The position numbers were made by a program, and so were the translations under genes. A DNA stretch of 64,000 bases from Roseateles oligotrophus (GTDB lineage: Bacteria > Pseudomonadota > Gammaproteobacteria > Burkholderiales > Burkholderiaceae_C): positions 1 through 64,000 of the forward strand of contig NZ_JACHLP010000005.1 in the NCBI RefSeq assembly GCF_014204525.1. The letters run 5' to 3'. A model generated the notes under the pieces. The model searched no databases. It was not told the DNA's origin and saw only the letters and a list, made by a program, of their open reading frames with translations. The first letter of the stretch is position 1; the number at the start of each line of letters is the position of its first letter. This document shows positions 38,078 through 46,477 of the stretch, piece after piece.

Positions 38078-39649
38078 TTACCTGGTCAGGGCCGGGAAGG
38101 TGTAGCTCGCACCCACGCCCAGCGGGATGTCCAGCATCCAGAAGCCCAGCAGGAACAGGGTCCAGCTGAACATCAGCAGCAGGGCGTAGGGCAGCATCAA
38201 GGCCAGCAAGGTGCCGATGCCGCTGCCCTTCACATACTTCTGGCAGAACACCACGATCAGCGGGAAGTAGGGCATCAGGGGGGTGATGATATTGGTGGAG
38301 GAATCGCCCACGCGGTAGGCGGCCTGGATGAAGTCGGGTGACAGGCCTAACTCCATCAGCATGGGCACCATGATGGCGCCGATCAGCGCCCATTTGGCCG
38401 AGGCCGAGCCGATCAGCAGATTGACCGAGGCGGTCAGCAAAATCATGCCGATCAGGGTGGCGCCGACGGGGAAGTGCATGTCCTTGAGCCAGCCCGCGCC
38501 CTTGATGGCCAGCAGGGCGCCCAGATTGCTCTGGCCGAAGGCGTAGATGAACTGGGCGCAGAAGAAGGCCATCACGATGTAGTAGCCCATGCCGCTCATG
38601 GCCTTGCTCATGCCCTTGATGACATCGCCCGAATTCTTGACGCTGCCGCTGGCATAACCGTAAACCACACCGGGAATCAGGAAGAAGAGAAAGATCAGCG
38701 CGACGATGGATTTCATCAGCGGCGCGGCGGCCGCGGCCAACTGGCCGTCGGGCGCGCGCCAGGGCGAGTTGCCGGGCAGCAGGCTCAGGGCGAACAAGGC
38801 GCCGGCCACCAGCACCGACAGGCCGGCCAGCAGCAGGCCTTTCTTTTCCACCGCGCTCAGGGCCTCCATCTTGGGCAGCTCGGCCGGGTCGCCGTCGATC
38901 TTTGTCTGCTTGAGGCGGGGTTCGATCAGCAGGTCGGTGATGGCCCAGCCCACCAAGACGATCAGCAGGGCCGAGGCGGAGGTGAAGTAGAAGTTGTTGA
39001 GCGGGTTGATGACGATCTGGGCCGCCGCCGGGTCGGCCGAGAGGCGTGCCGCCGCCTGGGTCAGGCCGGCCAGCAGGGGGTCGAGGCTGGAGGGGATGAA
39101 GAAGGTGGCCGAGAAACCGCCCGACACGCCGGCGAATGCCGCCGCGATGCCGGCCAGCGGGTGGCGGCCGGCGGCGTAGAAGATCACCGCACCCAGCGGG
39201 ATCACCAGCACATAACCCGCATCCACAGCGACATGGCTGAGGATGCCGACGGCGATCAGCACCGGCGTGAGCAGGCGCTGGGGCGTGACGGACAGGATGG
39301 CGCGCAGGCCGGCATTGATGAAGCCGGTGTACTCCGCCACGCCCAGGCCCAGCATGGCTACCAGCACCACGCCCAGGGGCGGGAAGTTGACAAAAGTGCC
39401 GACCAGATTGGCCGCGAAAGCGGTCAGGGCCGCGCCGGAAAGCAGGTTCCTGATCTCCAGGGCCTGGCCGGTGCGCGGGTCGAGCTCGCTGAACTGCATG
39501 CTGGACATGGCCCAGGAGGCCATGGCCACCGCGGCCAGCAGCAGGGCGAACAGGATGGCGGGGTCGGGCAGTTTGTTGCCAAGCCGCTCAATCGTGTTGA
39601 GCAGGCGTGCCAGGCCGCCGGGGCGGGGGGCTGTCGTGGGCTTGTTCAT
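38078..39649 (-). CDS. AbgT family transporter
   Basis: An inner-membrane transporter of 523 residues with many hydrophobic helices. The family was named for p-aminobenzoyl-glutamate uptake, and some members export sulfonamides. Conserved pieces are LNTIERLGNKLPDPAILF, GLGVAEYTGFINAGLRA, HVAVDAGYVLVIPLGA and GFSATFFIPSSLDPLLAG. The C-terminal half has AKWALIGAIMVPMLMELGLSP and VGDSSTNIITPLMPYFPL. The start MNKPTTAPRPG removes a 14-residue unlikely leader. It is divergent from the Tat-lipoprotein cluster. No hydrolase partner (abgAB) is near, so the substrate is open. Confidence 0.92.
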   Translation of the reverse strand: MNKPTTAPRPGGLARLLNTIERLGNKLPDPAILFALLLAAVAMASWAMSSMQFSELDPRTGQALEIRNLLSGAALTAFAANLVGTFVNFPPLGVVLVAMLGLGVAEYTGFINAGLRAILSVTPQRLLTPVLIAVGILSHVAVDAGYVLVIPLGAVIFYAAGRHPLAGIAAAFAGVSGGFSATFFIPSSLDPLLAGLTQAAARLSADPAAAQIVINPLNNFYFTSASALLIVLVGWAITDLLIEPRLKQTKIDGDPAELPKMEALSAVEKKGLLLAGLSVLVAGALFALSLLPGNSPWRAPDGQLAAAAAPLMKSIVALIFLFFLIPGVVYGYASGSVKNSGDVIKGMSKAMSGMGYYIVMAFFCAQFIYAFGQSNLGALLAIKGAGWLKDMHFPVGATLIGMILLTASVNLLIGSASAKWALIGAIMVPMLMELGLSPDFIQAAYRVGDSSTNIITPLMPYFPLIVVFCQKYVKGSGIGTLLALMLPYALLLMFSWTLFLLGFWMLDIPLGVGASYTFPALTR

Positions 39650-39848
39650 GGGCTTAGGCAGAGGTTTTGTACAGGGTCTGGAGTTGACCATGGCCGGCGC
39701 CCGGCGTGGGCGTCTTGCGCACGCTGGCCCGGTATCGGGTCGCCCAGATTTTGGTAAGGGTTTGTAGTTTGACGTCCGATATAGTGATTATTTTTTTGGC
39801 GCTGCGCCGTGTCACCAGGCCGCAGAACGTCCAGCCGGATCGAATGTG

Positions 39849-40274
39849 ATGAGCCTCATTTCCCGCCGCAGTTTTTTGACCGTCAGCGTGGCCGGCCAAG
39901 CCCTGGGCCTGGCCGCTTGCGGGGGTGGCTCGGCGGGCAGCCCGCCAGCGCCTGCGCCCCTCCCTGCGCCTGCGCCAGCGCCGGTGCCGCCTGCGCCCAT
40001 CCCGCCGCCCACCGCAACGCCAGCGCCCCCGCCAGCGGCCGCGGACTGGAATCTGGGTCCGGCGCTCTACCTGGTGGCCAATGGTCAGGTGTCTCTGGAC
40101 CTGGCCACCAGCCTGCCCAGCGGCTATGCCAAAGGCGGGGTGTTCGGGGTCGACGCCAGCGGCACGCCCCTGCCGGCCGGTTTGACGCTGACGCCGGCGG
40201 GCTTGTTGAGCGCCGAACCGGGCGCCAGCCTGGGCAGCTTGGCCGGTCTGGTGTTTTCCTACCAAGAACCTTGA
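39849..40274 (+). CDS. Small Tat-type lipoprotein with a Pro/Ala linker
   Basis: I do not recognise this 141-residue protein as a named family. The N terminus has a textbook twin-arginine motif, SRRSFL (5-10), then a hydrophobic stretch and lipobox GLAAC with C24. Glycine at +2 favours the outer membrane. A Pro/Ala linker (about 32-68) leads to a C-terminal domain of about 75 residues. That domain contains GTPLPAGLTLTPAGLLS, resembling bacterial Ig-like (He_PIG) repeats. The ATG at 39849 is preferred over an adjacent GTG. The next gene encodes a larger lipoprotein with the same type of linker. Confidence 0.75.
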   Translation: MSLISRRSFLTVSVAGQALGLAACGGGSAGSPPAPAPLPAPAPAPVPPAPIPPPTATPAPPPAAADWNLGPALYLVANGQVSLDLATSLPSGYAKGGVFGVDASGTPLPAGLTLTPAGLLSAEPGASLGSLAGLVFSYQEP

Positions 40275-40320
40275 GACCTGATCGGGCTTGATCTTGACCC
40301 ATTCACAAAACAAACAGGGC

Positions 40321-42510
40321 ATGAGCCGGCGCAGCGTCGTCGGCGCTGCCGGAGCCGCCTTGGCCACCCTGGGTTTGCCGGCCTGCGGGGGCGCCGGACC
40401 CGGCGCCAGCCCGGCGCCTGGACCCGCCCCAGCCCCGGCACCTCTGCCTGCGCCAGCTCCGCCGCCAGCTCTGCCATCGCCGCCACCACCGCCGGCCCTG
40501 GGCACGGTCTTCAGCGAACTGAGCGTGCAGGCCGCTGCACTGGCGGGGCGCCTGCCCTATGTGGCCAGCCTGCTGCCCTTGCAAGGCCAGGTGCCGGCCG
40601 GGCTGACGGTTCAGTCGCCGGATGATGGCTCGCTGCAGGCCAGCGTGCTGTCCAGCTGGCCCGATGGTTCGGCGGCGGTGCTGCTGCTGGCGGGTGTGGT
40701 CGAGGTGGCCGCAAACCAGGCCAAAAGCCTGCGCCTACAGACGGCCAAGCCGCTTGATGCCAGCCCGCTGACGCCGGCGCGCATCGCCGCCTTGGTGAAG
40801 GATTTGTCGGTGAATTTCGGCGTTCTGGGTCAGGCCGGCATCGCCGATCTGGCCCGGCCCGAGCGCATCTGGTGGGCCAATGCGCAGACGATTTGCGCGC
40901 GCTACCGTCTCGCTGCGCCCCAGCATGCGGGGCTGGAGGCCGTCATCGACATCCAGGCCTTCGCGGCCAGCGAGCGCGCCCTGGTGGAGGTGGTGGTGGA
41001 GAACGGCAAGCTGGCCGCGGCCACAGCCACCAGCAGCAGCGGCCCGGCGCCGGCCGCTTACGCCACGGCCACGCTGACGCTCAACCAGGCGGTGGTGGCC
41101 ACGGTCGGCACGGCGGGCGCGGTGGGCGGGGTCCACGGTGCGTTCCGCGCCTGGTATGCCAGTGCCTGGGTGGGCGGCGACCCGCAGCTGCGGGTCACGC
41201 AGCGCCACACAGACCTGCAAAAACACCCGCTGTTTTTCCAATGCGACCAGGCGGCCAGCTTCGATATGAGTGCCTATGCCCAGGACGCCTACCGCCCCTG
41301 GGGCACGGGCCGCCATCGCGCCGTGGGCATGGGCGGCGGTGGCGATCACCCCAGCATAGGCGCGCTGCCGCAGTGGGAGGCGCGCGCCCTGCAGTCGGGC
41401 GACGCCCGCGCCTGGGCCGCCACCGAGGCCAGCGCCCTGGCCATGCTGTCCTACAACATCAACCACCGCGATGTCAGCGGCGTCGTGCCGCACAGCGCCA
41501 TCATGCCCTTGAAGACCCAGGGCTCCTGGTACAAGAACTGGCCCAGCAACAATGCCGAGCCCGCCTTCGAAGTGGCGCACCAGCCCGCCGCGGGCCTGAT
41601 GGCTTTTGTGGCCCGACCCAGCCCGGTCTATATCGAGATTGCGCAGAAGATCGCCGTCTGGACCGGCACCATAGACGCCAGCAGCGACCTGCTCAAATAC
41701 ATGGATGGCGCGGCGGCCGGCATCAGCGACCCCACGGGCATCGTCGGCAATGTGCAGATGCGGGCCAAGGCCTGGGGGCCGCGCAATCTCTGCCATGCCA
41801 CCTGGCTGTCGCCGCAAGACCATCCCTGGCGCGCCAGCGGCCTGCAGTGGCTGGACCGGAACAGCCGTTTCCTGGGCGCTTATGCCGCCAATACCCGCGC
41901 CGTGCTGCTGCCGCTGTACGAGGGCGAGCCGGAGTGGCCCATGGACCTGGAAAAGAATATGCCGGGCATCCAGGTCTCGCTGTGGATGTACCACTTCGTG
42001 GTGATGGAGTGGCACCGCATCGCCGCCAGCCAGCTGCTGCTGGGCTTGTCGGCCCAGCGCCAGGCGGCGGTGGACAAGGTGGCAGATGGCCTGGCCCTGG
42101 CCGTCGTCAAATGGGTCAACGAGCAGCCCGAGGGCGGCTGGCGCTTCCTGCCCTACCGCAGCCGCCTGGGCGATGAGGGCGGCAATCTGGCCGCCTACCC
42201 CGGCTGGGGCGCGCAGCGCGCCGCCGACCTCGGTGGCCGCCCCAGCGCGGTGGCGGGCCCTTGGGGCGGCGGCATCGGTGACGAGAAGAGCTGGGCCGCC
42301 GTCGAGGCGCTGGCTTATGAGTCCGTCGGCGGCGTCGGTTATCCGAGCAATTTCTGGGCCGCCCTGGTGGCCGCCCGCGAACGCGCCGTGCCTGGGGCCG
42401 CGCAGGCCTGGAACACGGTGCTTGCCAACATCACGAATCTGGCCGCCTGGCGGGCCGGCTTTGCCAATGACCCGCGCTGTGGCGCCTATCCGCGAAATCT
42501 GAGTTCATGA
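40321..42510 (+). CDS. Large Tat-type lipoprotein of unknown function
   Basis: I do not recognise this 729-residue protein. It starts with MSRRSVVGAAGAAL and lipobox GLPAC (C22), a plausible Tat lipoprotein signal with +2 glycine. A Pro/Ala linker (25-63) nearly copies that of the preceding lipoprotein. The long mature part has an N-terminal beta-rich region (about 65-320). A His/Trp-rich central region follows, with RPWGTGRHRAVGMGGGGDH, NINHRDVSGVVPHSAIMP and WYKNWPSNN, and then a helical C-terminal part. The Trp-rich helices hint at a glycan-type fold, without a diagnostic motif. It overlaps the next gene by 4 bases. Confidence 0.72.
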   Translation: MSRRSVVGAAGAALATLGLPACGGAGPGASPAPGPAPAPAPLPAPAPPPALPSPPPPPALGTVFSELSVQAAALAGRLPYVASLLPLQGQVPAGLTVQSPDDGSLQASVLSSWPDGSAAVLLLAGVVEVAANQAKSLRLQTAKPLDASPLTPARIAALVKDLSVNFGVLGQAGIADLARPERIWWANAQTICARYRLAAPQHAGLEAVIDIQAFAASERALVEVVVENGKLAAATATSSSGPAPAAYATATLTLNQAVVATVGTAGAVGGVHGAFRAWYASAWVGGDPQLRVTQRHTDLQKHPLFFQCDQAASFDMSAYAQDAYRPWGTGRHRAVGMGGGGDHPSIGALPQWEARALQSGDARAWAATEASALAMLSYNINHRDVSGVVPHSAIMPLKTQGSWYKNWPSNNAEPAFEVAHQPAAGLMAFVARPSPVYIEIAQKIAVWTGTIDASSDLLKYMDGAAAGISDPTGIVGNVQMRAKAWGPRNLCHATWLSPQDHPWRASGLQWLDRNSRFLGAYAANTRAVLLPLYEGEPEWPMDLEKNMPGIQVSLWMYHFVVMEWHRIAASQLLLGLSAQRQAAVDKVADGLALAVVKWVNEQPEGGWRFLPYRSRLGDEGGNLAAYPGWGAQRAADLGGRPSAVAGPWGGGIGDEKSWAAVEALAYESVGGVGYPSNFWAALVAARERAVPGAAQAWNTVLANITNLAAWRAGFANDPRCGAYPRNLSS

Positions 42511-43871
42511 CACGCAAGCTGCTTTCCGCCGCCATTTCCCTGCACATCCTGGCCCGGCCGGCCCTGGGCCGGGGCACGGACCCGGGCAGCGTCAAGGGCA
42601 GTCTGTGGACGCCGGGCCGCGATGCCCAGGGCGCCGTCAACGAGGTCTCCTGGGCCGCCGTGCCCACGGGTCAATGGCTGAACGTGGCCGACACCCGGCT
42701 GGACGCGCTGGATGCCGTGGTCAAGGCGGCCATCCCGGGCTGGAGCGACCCCGGCTCGCAGAAATGGGACGGCGTCACCAATGCCTGGAATGGCGTGGCC
42801 ATGGACACCGAGGGCTGCCGCGCCTGGTGGGTCTGCGCGGGCGGCCATGCCGACAGCGCCAACAACGGCATCTACCGTTTCGACGCGCTCAGAATGGCCT
42901 ATGCCGTCGAGTGCCTGCCCTCGGACACCGGCCCGTGGAAGACCCCGTTTGCCGCCTATGGCAAGGCCCAGAGCCTGTACCAGCGCATCGCCTCGGGCGG
43001 CTCGGTCGGCCCCTGCCTGGAGTCCGAGGCCAGGTACCAGGCCGATCTGGCGGCCGACATCAAGCCGCCCGAGGGCGGCTGGTTTGGCGATGAGCTGGTC
43101 TGGGACCGCAAGCCCATCGCCCGCCATGTCTACTCGGGCACGGTGTACCTGCCCGCCAGCAATGAGCTGGTGCTGGCGCGCGGGCGGCTGTGGCGTTATT
43201 CCCTGGCGGCCGGCCGCTGGACCTACCGCCGCCATGCCAAGGACAGCGCCAGCCGGGGTTTCGGCGAGGCCTCGATTGCCTATCAGGACCCGGCCAACGG
43301 CCAGCTCATCGTCGGCAGCTGCGGCTCGGACGGCCCTTTTGGCGCCACCTTCGACTTCAAGACCGAGTCCTGGACCGGCTATATGCCGCCCTGGGCCTCC
43401 TGGGACTGGGACGGTGCCGCCGACACCTGCTTCAACGAGGAGCTGACCCTGCTGCGGCCGCCCTCCAACCCCGATGTGGGCAGCGGCAGTCGCGGCTTCC
43501 CGGGCCGATATATGCGCTACAAGCTGCGCACGCGCCAGGCCAGCGAGGGCGTGTTGCAGTTCGAGGCCGGGCTGTCGCAAAGCGACTTTGCCAACCAGAG
43601 CAGCTTTTACGACGGCGCGGGTCTGGTCTATATCCCGCCGCTGAACCGCTACTGGCTCAGCACCCAGATGAAGGACGGGCGCCTGGCCTGGTTCGAGCTG
43701 GACCCCAGCACCACGCCCTGGACGCTCAGGCGCATGCCGCAGGCCACCGGCGACTGGCCGGCGCCCAGCGCGGGCAGCATCGTCAAGCGCCGCATGATGT
43801 GGCTGCCCAGCTTGTCGGCCCTCGTCTACCTCGGTTCGGCCAGCAAGAACATCAGCATCTACAAGGTCTGA
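42507..43871 (+). CDS. Secreted Kelch/propeller-like protein of unknown function
   Basis: A 454-residue protein with a Sec-like signal peptide (RKLLSAAISLHILARPALG). The mature sequence has recurring blade-like patterns: WWVCAGGHADSANNGIYRFD, GTVYLPASNELVLARGRLWRYSL, ASIAYQDPANGQLIVG and GAGLVYIPPLNRYWLST. These suggest a beta-propeller related to Kelch proteins. The start overlaps the previous stop (ATGA), so the two are coupled. With the two lipoproteins it forms an export-only cluster. No enzyme motif was seen. The gene ends 4 bases before the convergent DUF3325 gene. Confidence 0.75.
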   Translation: MTRKLLSAAISLHILARPALGRGTDPGSVKGSLWTPGRDAQGAVNEVSWAAVPTGQWLNVADTRLDALDAVVKAAIPGWSDPGSQKWDGVTNAWNGVAMDTEGCRAWWVCAGGHADSANNGIYRFDALRMAYAVECLPSDTGPWKTPFAAYGKAQSLYQRIASGGSVGPCLESEARYQADLAADIKPPEGGWFGDELVWDRKPIARHVYSGTVYLPASNELVLARGRLWRYSLAAGRWTYRRHAKDSASRGFGEASIAYQDPANGQLIVGSCGSDGPFGATFDFKTESWTGYMPPWASWDWDGAADTCFNEELTLLRPPSNPDVGSGSRGFPGRYMRYKLRTRQASEGVLQFEAGLSQSDFANQSSFYDGAGLVYIPPLNRYWLSTQMKDGRLAWFELDPSTTPWTLRRMPQATGDWPAPSAGSIVKRRMMWLPSLSALVYLGSASKNISIYKV

Positions 43872-43875
43872 CGGA

Positions 43876-44190
43876 CTAACGGGGCCATAGCAGCCGCAGC
43901 CAGGCTGGCCGCCAGGCCAGCAGCAAGGCGTTCAAGAGCACGCCGCCGGCCAGCAGCATCAGCCAGACCAGGGCCGCCATGGTGGCGTGGTCGGCCAGCA
44001 GGCACAGGGCCAGCGAGGCCAGTAGCAGCGAGCCGCCCAGCAGGCGCAGCAGTTTTTGCTGCCCGGCCGAGGGGCCGGTCTGGCCGTGCACCTGTTCCCA
44101 ATGGCCGTCCATGGCCAGGGCCAGCCAGGCAAAACCCAGGGCGACGAGCAGGGCCGCGCCCGCCAGCAAGGAATAGTTGGATTCGGCCAT
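43876..44190 (-). CDS. DUF3325 family membrane protein
   Basis: A 104-residue protein with three hydrophobic helices. The first segment LLAGAALLVALGFAWLALAM and the middle LLRLLGGSLLLASLALCLLADH match the DUF3325 pattern. These proteins are found behind PepSY membrane proteins in iron-acquisition loci. It lies 3 bases after the PepSY gene and is last in the operon. Function is unknown. Confidence 0.8.
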   Translation of the reverse strand: MAESNYSLLAGAALLVALGFAWLALAMDGHWEQVHGQTGPSAGQQKLLRLLGGSLLLASLALCLLADHATMAALVWLMLLAGGVLLNALLLAWRPAWLRLLWPR

Positions 44191-44193
44191 GGC

Positions 44194-45861
44194 TCAGGCT
44201 TTCGTTGCGATGGCCATGCCATCCACAGAGGAGGTGGCAGCCGCCGCGCGCTGCCCCAGTTTGCTCGCCGCCCAGAGCGCCAGGCCCGCAGTCAGCAGCA
44301 GGCTCAGGTCCAGCCCGGCCACCGGCCAGTAGCCGGCCGCCAGGGTCTTGGCCAGATGGTCGCCGGTGCTGAGCCAGTTCATCAGCACGGCGCCCAGCGC
44401 CAGCAATGCGAAGCCCCAGCATTGCTCGCGCCAAGCCGGGTTGAGCCGGCCTTCCGCCACCGGCGCACCGCGCCACAGCGCATGGGCCAGGGCCAGCAGC
44501 CAGGCGCCCCAGAAGGCATAGCGCTCCCAATCGCCCTTGGCCGCCAGCTCGGCGGGCAGCAGGCGGTTGGCCAGCAGCATGCTGGCCGAGGCCGCCAGCA
44601 TGCCGGTCACGGTGGTCACGGCGAAAGCGTCCACCAGGCGGCTGCCCTGGCTGCCGCTTTTGGCATGCTGCTTCTTGCGCTTCTCGACGAAGAAGATGAA
44701 GCCGGTGGCGATGCAGACGCAGCCCAGCAGGCCACCTAACACGTAGAGCCAGCGCAGCAGCCAATGGCGGAAATGCTGCAAATGCAGGCCGGTGAGGAAC
44801 TCGTTGACGCTGTCCACCGCCGTGCGGGGCGGGTCTTCGCGCAGCAGCGTTCCGGTTGAGGCCTTGAAGTGCATGCCCTCGCCGGTCAGTGCCACTCGGT
44901 CGGTGCCGGCGCGGTAGATGCTGACATAGCTGTTGGCATCGCCCACATGCTGGACGCTCAAAAAGCCCACCTCGCCGGCCATGCCCTTGGCCGCCCAGTG
45001 CGCCTGGGCCTGGGCCACCATGGCATCCACCGAGGCCAGCGCTGCGGCCTTGCCGGCGCGCTCATGCGGCAGGCCGGTCTCGCGCGCTTCGATGCGCTCG
45101 TGCAACTCGTGCAGATCGTGCAACTGGCTGTGGCCGATGGGGAAGTAGATGCCGGCAAAGATCACCAGGCCGGTGAAGGCGAAGAAAAAGTGGAAGGGCA
45201 GGGCCGCCACACCGCTGAGGTTGTGCAGGTCCAGCGCGCTGCGCTGGGTGCTCTTGCGGGGCCGGAAGGTGAACAGCTCGCGGAAGATCTTGCGGTGCAT
45301 CACCACGCCGCTGACCAGGGCCACCAACATCATCAGCGCGGCGAAGCCGACGATCCAGTAGCCCAGATTCAGCCAGTTCAGGTGCAGGCTGTAGTGCAGG
45401 GGGTAGAAGAAATCGCTGCCGATATTGAGCTGGCCCTCGGGCAGCAGCCGACCGTTGCGGGGGTCCAGATTGTGGCTGCTGAAGACGCTCTCTTCCGGGT
45501 CCTTGGCATTGGGCACCGGGAAGCCGGCAAACACCCGCAGCACCGGATCGCGGTGGGTGGTGTAGGCGCCCCAGTTGGACACGGTGTCAAAGCGCTGGGG
45601 CAGGGGGCCGTTGACCTTGCCCTCCAGTGCGGCCACATCCTCGGGCTTGGGCTGCATGGCCTCGAAGACCGGTCGCAACAGCGTGTCGAAGGAGGGCATG
45701 GGCTGGGGCGCAAAGCGCGTCTGCGGCAGGGCCCAGCGGTCGATCTCGCGGTCGAACACCGACAGCGAACCGAAGAAGAACACGACCATCAACACAAAGC
45801 CCAGCACCAGGCCGAACCAGGTGTGCAGCCAGGTCATGGTTTGGCGGAAATTCTGCAACAT
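44194..45861 (-). CDS. PepSY-associated TM helix domain protein (putative siderophore-iron reductase)
   Basis: A 555-residue membrane protein with several helices. It opens with QTMTWLHTWFGLVLGFVLMVV, the standard PepSY-TM start. HYSLHLNWLNLGYWIVG and SALDLHNLSGVAALPFHFFFAFTG supply membrane histidines likely to bind heme. A periplasmic PepSY-like region lies near 290-360. Relatives are proposed to reduce ferric siderophores at the inner membrane. The start (45861) shares one base with the DUF3649 stop. The operon has a Fur box upstream. Confidence 0.88.
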   Translation of the reverse strand: MLQNFRQTMTWLHTWFGLVLGFVLMVVFFFGSLSVFDREIDRWALPQTRFAPQPMPSFDTLLRPVFEAMQPKPEDVAALEGKVNGPLPQRFDTVSNWGAYTTHRDPVLRVFAGFPVPNAKDPEESVFSSHNLDPRNGRLLPEGQLNIGSDFFYPLHYSLHLNWLNLGYWIVGFAALMMLVALVSGVVMHRKIFRELFTFRPRKSTQRSALDLHNLSGVAALPFHFFFAFTGLVIFAGIYFPIGHSQLHDLHELHERIEARETGLPHERAGKAAALASVDAMVAQAQAHWAAKGMAGEVGFLSVQHVGDANSYVSIYRAGTDRVALTGEGMHFKASTGTLLREDPPRTAVDSVNEFLTGLHLQHFRHWLLRWLYVLGGLLGCVCIATGFIFFVEKRKKQHAKSGSQGSRLVDAFAVTTVTGMLAASASMLLANRLLPAELAAKGDWERYAFWGAWLLALAHALWRGAPVAEGRLNPAWREQCWGFALLALGAVLMNWLSTGDHLAKTLAAGYWPVAGLDLSLLLTAGLALWAASKLGQRAAAATSSVDGMAIATKA

Positions 45862-46202
45862 CAGTGGCCCTCCGCTGCGGCGATCAGCAGCTGTTGCACG
45901 AGTTGGGCCGCGGTCGCCATCAAGACGCCGCCCCCGGCCAGCAGCAGCCAGGCGCGCGCCAGGCTGCGGGTCACGAAGGCCCAGCAAAACACCGCCACAA
46001 ACAGCAGGAATCCCAGGATGGCGGCCAGGTGCTCGGCATCATGGAAGGGCATCTTGGCGGCGTACAGGGCGGCCATGCTCAGGGCGATGAAGCCCCAGCA
46101 AAAGGCATAGCCTCCCAGCACGGCGGCAGCGATACGGCCCAGCAGATGGGCGCGAGAAAACTGGGTGGCGCGGCCTAGGCCGGGTGAGGGGGGTGCGTTC
46201 AT
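45861..46202 (-). CDS. DUF3649 family membrane protein
   Basis: A 113-residue protein with three hydrophobic helices. RIAAAVLGGYAFCWGFIALSMAAL and PFHDAEHLAAILGFLLFVAVFCWAF are typical of DUF3649. It is first in the DUF3649-PepSY-DUF3325 operon, and a Fur box lies about 100 bases upstream. Function is unknown, but the family co-occurs with ferric siderophore systems. Confidence 0.83.
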   Translation of the reverse strand: MNAPPSPGLGRATQFSRAHLLGRIAAAVLGGYAFCWGFIALSMAALYAAKMPFHDAEHLAAILGFLLFVAVFCWAFVTRSLARAWLLLAGGGVLMATAAQLVQQLLIAAAEGH

Positions 46203-46302
46203 GGGTTTCCAGGCAGGGAATCGGAAAGGCTAGGCCGCTTGTGATTGGCGGCCGAGTCATTGCCGTTCGAATAGACAGTTAGCAAATCCTGAAAATTATA
46301 TT

Positions 46303-46321
46303 GATAATGATTCTTATTTGC
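46303..46321. promoter_or_regulatory. Fur box
   Basis: GATAATGATTCTTATTTGC matches 14 of 19 positions of the Fur consensus, with the left GATAATGAT half perfect. It lies in an AT-rich island, unusual here, about 100 bases upstream of the DUF3649 start. Iron-dependent repression of the PepSY operon is the expected effect. Confidence 0.82.
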
Positions 46322-46402
46322 AAAATATTGATGAATTGAGCGCTGGGCATCGAGGGGGTGATTGGCGCTGCAGCGGGGGAGGCTCAGCGCCGAATCGGTA
46401 TG

Positions 46403-46434
46403 AAAAAAGGCCCGCCGGATTTCTCCGGCGGGCC
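46403..46434 (-). terminator. Terminator of acnB
   Basis: A ten-base perfect stem, GGCCCGCCGG with CCGGCGGGCC around ATTTCT. A run of six thymines follows on the minus strand, 44 bases past the acnB stop. Confidence 0.92.
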
Positions 46435-46477
46435 TGGTGGTCGAGCTCCCAGCCTCAGTTGATGGGCTGGGTGGGCT

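Noticed and set aside
40321-43871. Tat-lipoprotein and propeller cluster considered as a polyhydroxyalkanoate or polysaccharide lyase system
   Set aside because: I saw no lipase box, no lyase catalytic motif and no polymer synthesis gene nearby. The assignment would be invented.
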